From contig NC_046679.1 in NCBI RefSeq assembly GCF_009870125.1, positions 16,244,001 through 16,308,000 of the forward strand: a stretch of DNA of 64,000 nucleotides. The letters run 5' to 3'. The notes beneath the pieces are model-generated. The model ran no database searches and was not told the origin of the DNA. It saw only the letters and a program-made list of their open reading frames with translations. The translations under genes were made by a program, and so were the position numbers. This document shows positions 61,849 to 64,000 of the stretch, in pieces (the first letter of the stretch is position 1; every line of letters begins with the position of its first letter). This DNA is from Drosophila pseudoobscura. Lineage: Eukaryota; Arthropoda; Insecta; Diptera; Drosophilidae.

Positions 61849-62297
61849 ATGCTAAAGTTAATGCAATACGTGACGCGAAAGTCGTGCGAGACCGTCGCAC
61901 GGCCGGCGTGCAGCTGGGGCAACTTATTGATTTCACCAAGCAGTGCGGAAAAATGTATAACGCAACGTCGCCATTTTCTTTTTTCCTCGACCAACAGAAC
62001 GACCAGCAGCAGTTTCGCTTTGCTCTGCACAGAACACCCACAACAGTTCCACGGGAGTCCGAGTAGCCCCAGTCGCCAGGAGTCGAGTGTATCCAGTATA
62101 CCCAGAGTATTATTACCCAGTATCTCCCAGGCACAGCGTGCGTTTCGTTTGTCACCCAGACTATTAGAAACGTCAAGAACATCCACATACTCTCTCCCAG
62201 AAGCAGACGAGCAAGACACTGTGTCCAAACGTGCGAGGAAATCGCCTTTTACTGATCCACACGTGAATACAGAGGAAATCAAAATTGAAGGAGTAAT
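61849..62297 (+). CDS. Probable first coding exon of a mitochondrial protein gene (partial)
   Basis: An open frame of 149 codons plus two bases begins at ATG 61849 and ends at a strong donor (GTAAGT from 62298), so the stop a few bases later would be spliced away. Its first 60 residues are rich in Arg, Ser and hydrophobics and nearly free of acidic residues (MLKLMQYVTRKSCETVARPA, then RRHFLFSSTNRTTSSS), as in a mitochondrial targeting peptide. After about residue 110 the composition changes to acidic and polar (PEADEQDTVSKRARKSPFTD, then NTEEIKIEGV), the look of a protein body. A housekeeping promoter motif sits upstream. I do not recognise the family. Competing open frames overlap on both strands, so the call depends on the donor, the promoter and the composition. 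The following exons should lie to the right, partly beyond the window. Confidence 0.5.
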
Positions 62298-64000
62298 GTA
62301 AGTAATCGCCAGACGGCCAAATAATTAACAATATAAAAGGCTTATGAAACGCAGTACGGGGCAAGCAGCTGGGCCGCTGGTTTTTTCCGCCGCCATTTTG
62401 CTTGCGCTCGGCGTGTTCGTGTATTTCTGTACACCTACGAAACGGGCTGTGATGAGTAATTAGGTGCGGGCTGCGCTTGAAAAAGCAGGGAGAAAGAGCA
62501 AACACAGCAAAATGTGAAAATGTGAAAACGGGTAAACGGGACAGAGGCCACTGCAAGGCAAAGCAAAAACACATGGTCCGATAATTATTTTGACAGTGGT
62601 GTGCTCCCAGTGTTCTCCTCTTCTACTCTTTCTCTCTTATGTAGCCATCCGCAAGAGCAACAACTAACTGGCAAGAACGACAGCGCACGTCATAACGAGA
62701 ATTTGCTTGATTTGTGAAACGTGTCTTTGCTTCGTTTGCTTTTTTATAGCATTTTAATTTGTCTGTATGTTCAAACACGAACACGCACACAGGGCGTGCG
62801 CTAGTGTGAGAGGAGATGGTCTTGCCTGTTGACGGCGGCATTTTTCGCGTGCTTCGGCCGCATGTATAACAGTTTCGTAGCACAGTCGGCGGCTGTCACT
62901 GACTAGTTTTGTCCCGCTCGCACGGCCGCTTTGTGTTCTGTCTGGTGTTTCGTTTATGCGCGGAATGTATCGAGACAGCGACTTTCTGGTTTTCATCATG
63001 TTTGCACGTGGAGAAAAGCAAATTGCAGAAACATCTATATCGCTATCTGCAATAATACAGGGCTTTTTGATATGAAAAAGATACCAGTATCGAGATTCCT
63101 TGCAATCGGATTTCACGTTATACGCCGACGTATGTACGCGCTAATAGTTTAAAATGTCAAATGACGCCAATTGATTATGATGAGCCCCCGCCTGCGATTG
63201 TGCCCTTTTGCATGTCAAAAAGCGACAGGTAGACACACAGCAAGTCCCTCCCGCTGGTCTCCCCCTAACCCGTTCGAGACATTTGGCTGTCTCATAAACG
63301 TTCGGAGCGTTCCGTTTCCGCTCTGCTGCTAGTTGGCCAAGTTGGCGTGCCAGAGGCCAACAAAACGGAACAGACACAGAAACACAAACACAAACAGAGG
63401 GGCAACGGACCAAATTGACAGGGCAATAGGCAGGCCAGGATTGGAGTGGAACGAGTCGAGTCGTGGCGTGGCAGCAGTCCTTGGGTGCAACCCCACATTG
63501 ATTAATGTCAGAGCCCAGAGCCCCACTTGTGTGTTGCAGGGGCGGGAGTTGTTTAGTTGAGCAATCCGCGGGCGCTCGAAATGGGTAGAAGGATATATGG
63601 TGGGAGAGTTGCATGTTGTTGTCAATCAAATTTGCTTTACTGTTTGTATTATCCGAAATTTATTTAATTTCCATAACACGCAATTAGTTTTATTTAAGTT
63701 TATTGCGGTTGTCTCTCGCCGTCTCCCTCTGGCACAGGCCGGTGCCACACAGCACACACACTAGCATAACTCCTCTGTCGGCTGTTTAGCGGCTCTTTAC
63801 CGACACAGAAAGACAGAAAGAAAGTCAGCCAAGTCTTAGACTCCGACTCAGACATCAGACGTCTAGCGGCAGCATGCGAGCAAAGTAAGACCAGCCAAAG
63901 CCTTTACTTCCACCACCACCACTCACCACTCCTCCCCAAAAGAAATACTTAAGAAAAGAAAATGATGCAACTATCTGTCAAGGAAAAACCGAAATCGAAA
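62298..64000. other. Probable intron or 5' region at the right edge, no exon recognised
   Basis: If the exon ending at 62297 is real, this begins its first coding intron. The stretch has CACA/ACAC-rich sequence near 63370-63400 and purine-rich sequence near 63810-63835. Open frames on both strands (up to about 160 codons) are biased and overlapping. I cannot identify a second exon. Confidence 0.4.

Noticed and set aside
61839..62282. A 147-codon minus-strand frame opposite the probable mitochondrial-protein exon
   Set aside because: The plus-strand frame has a promoter motif, a strong donor and a targeting-type N-terminus; the minus frame has none of these.
63141..63629. A 162-codon minus-strand frame near the right edge
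   Set aside because: It lies in the probable first intron of the plus-strand gene, overlaps other frames and reads through CA-rich sequence.
1..64000. tRNA, rRNA, snRNA, microRNA genes and CRISPR arrays
   Set aside because: I looked for tRNA B-box sequence and for several common fly microRNA sequences and found none. Reading by eye cannot exclude unfamiliar hairpins.

Overview
The window looks like a piece of a Drosophila chromosome, probably from the obscura group (pseudoobscura/subobscura-like). The evidence is introns of 51-65 bp with fly-type splice sites, an insect odorant receptor gene, a TATA + TCAGTT initiator promoter, and noncoding DNA full of CAG/CTG, CA/GT and short hexamer repeats. 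The obscura assignment rests on the look of the noncoding DNA and on degenerate AGGGTAT-type dispersed repeats. The species is inference; the fly assignment is firm.

Layout. Bases 1-447 hold the tail of a plus-strand gene: the end of an intron and a terminal coding exon. A noncoding stretch of about 10 kb follows. At 10,515-11,932 lies a complete four-exon odorant receptor gene (400 aa) with a clear core promoter and, unusually, a GC-AG third intron. About 1.4 kb downstream, 13,354-13,650, is a decayed second copy of the receptor's last two exons, which I read as a receptor pseudogene. After another 14 kb without recognisable genes comes a single-exon 800-aa leucine-rich-repeat protein (28,036-30,438) resembling dynein regulatory complex subunit 5 (TCTE1/DRC5). 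From 30.5 to 59 kb I recognise no gene. That stretch holds microsatellites, cryptic hexamer arrays, an AT-rich block near 43 kb and degenerate dispersed repeats near 32.0, 47.3 and 56.2 kb.

The right end is compact. A two-exon secreted astacin metalloprotease (59,084-60,150, plus) converges on a minus-strand block containing an unassigned terminal coding exon (60,580-60,615) and the complete snRNP protein Sm G (60,937-61,167). Divergent from Sm G is a probable plus-strand first coding exon (61,849-62,297) with a mitochondrial-type N-terminus, lying behind a housekeeping core-promoter motif. The rest of that gene would lie in or beyond the last 1.7 kb.

The genes do not form a pathway. They are chemosensory, probably sperm-flagellar, extracellular proteolysis and splicing functions. 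The items most worth following up are the receptor pseudogene, the GC-AG intron, the orphan minus-strand exon that could splice in frame to Sm G, and the mitochondrial-type first exon.
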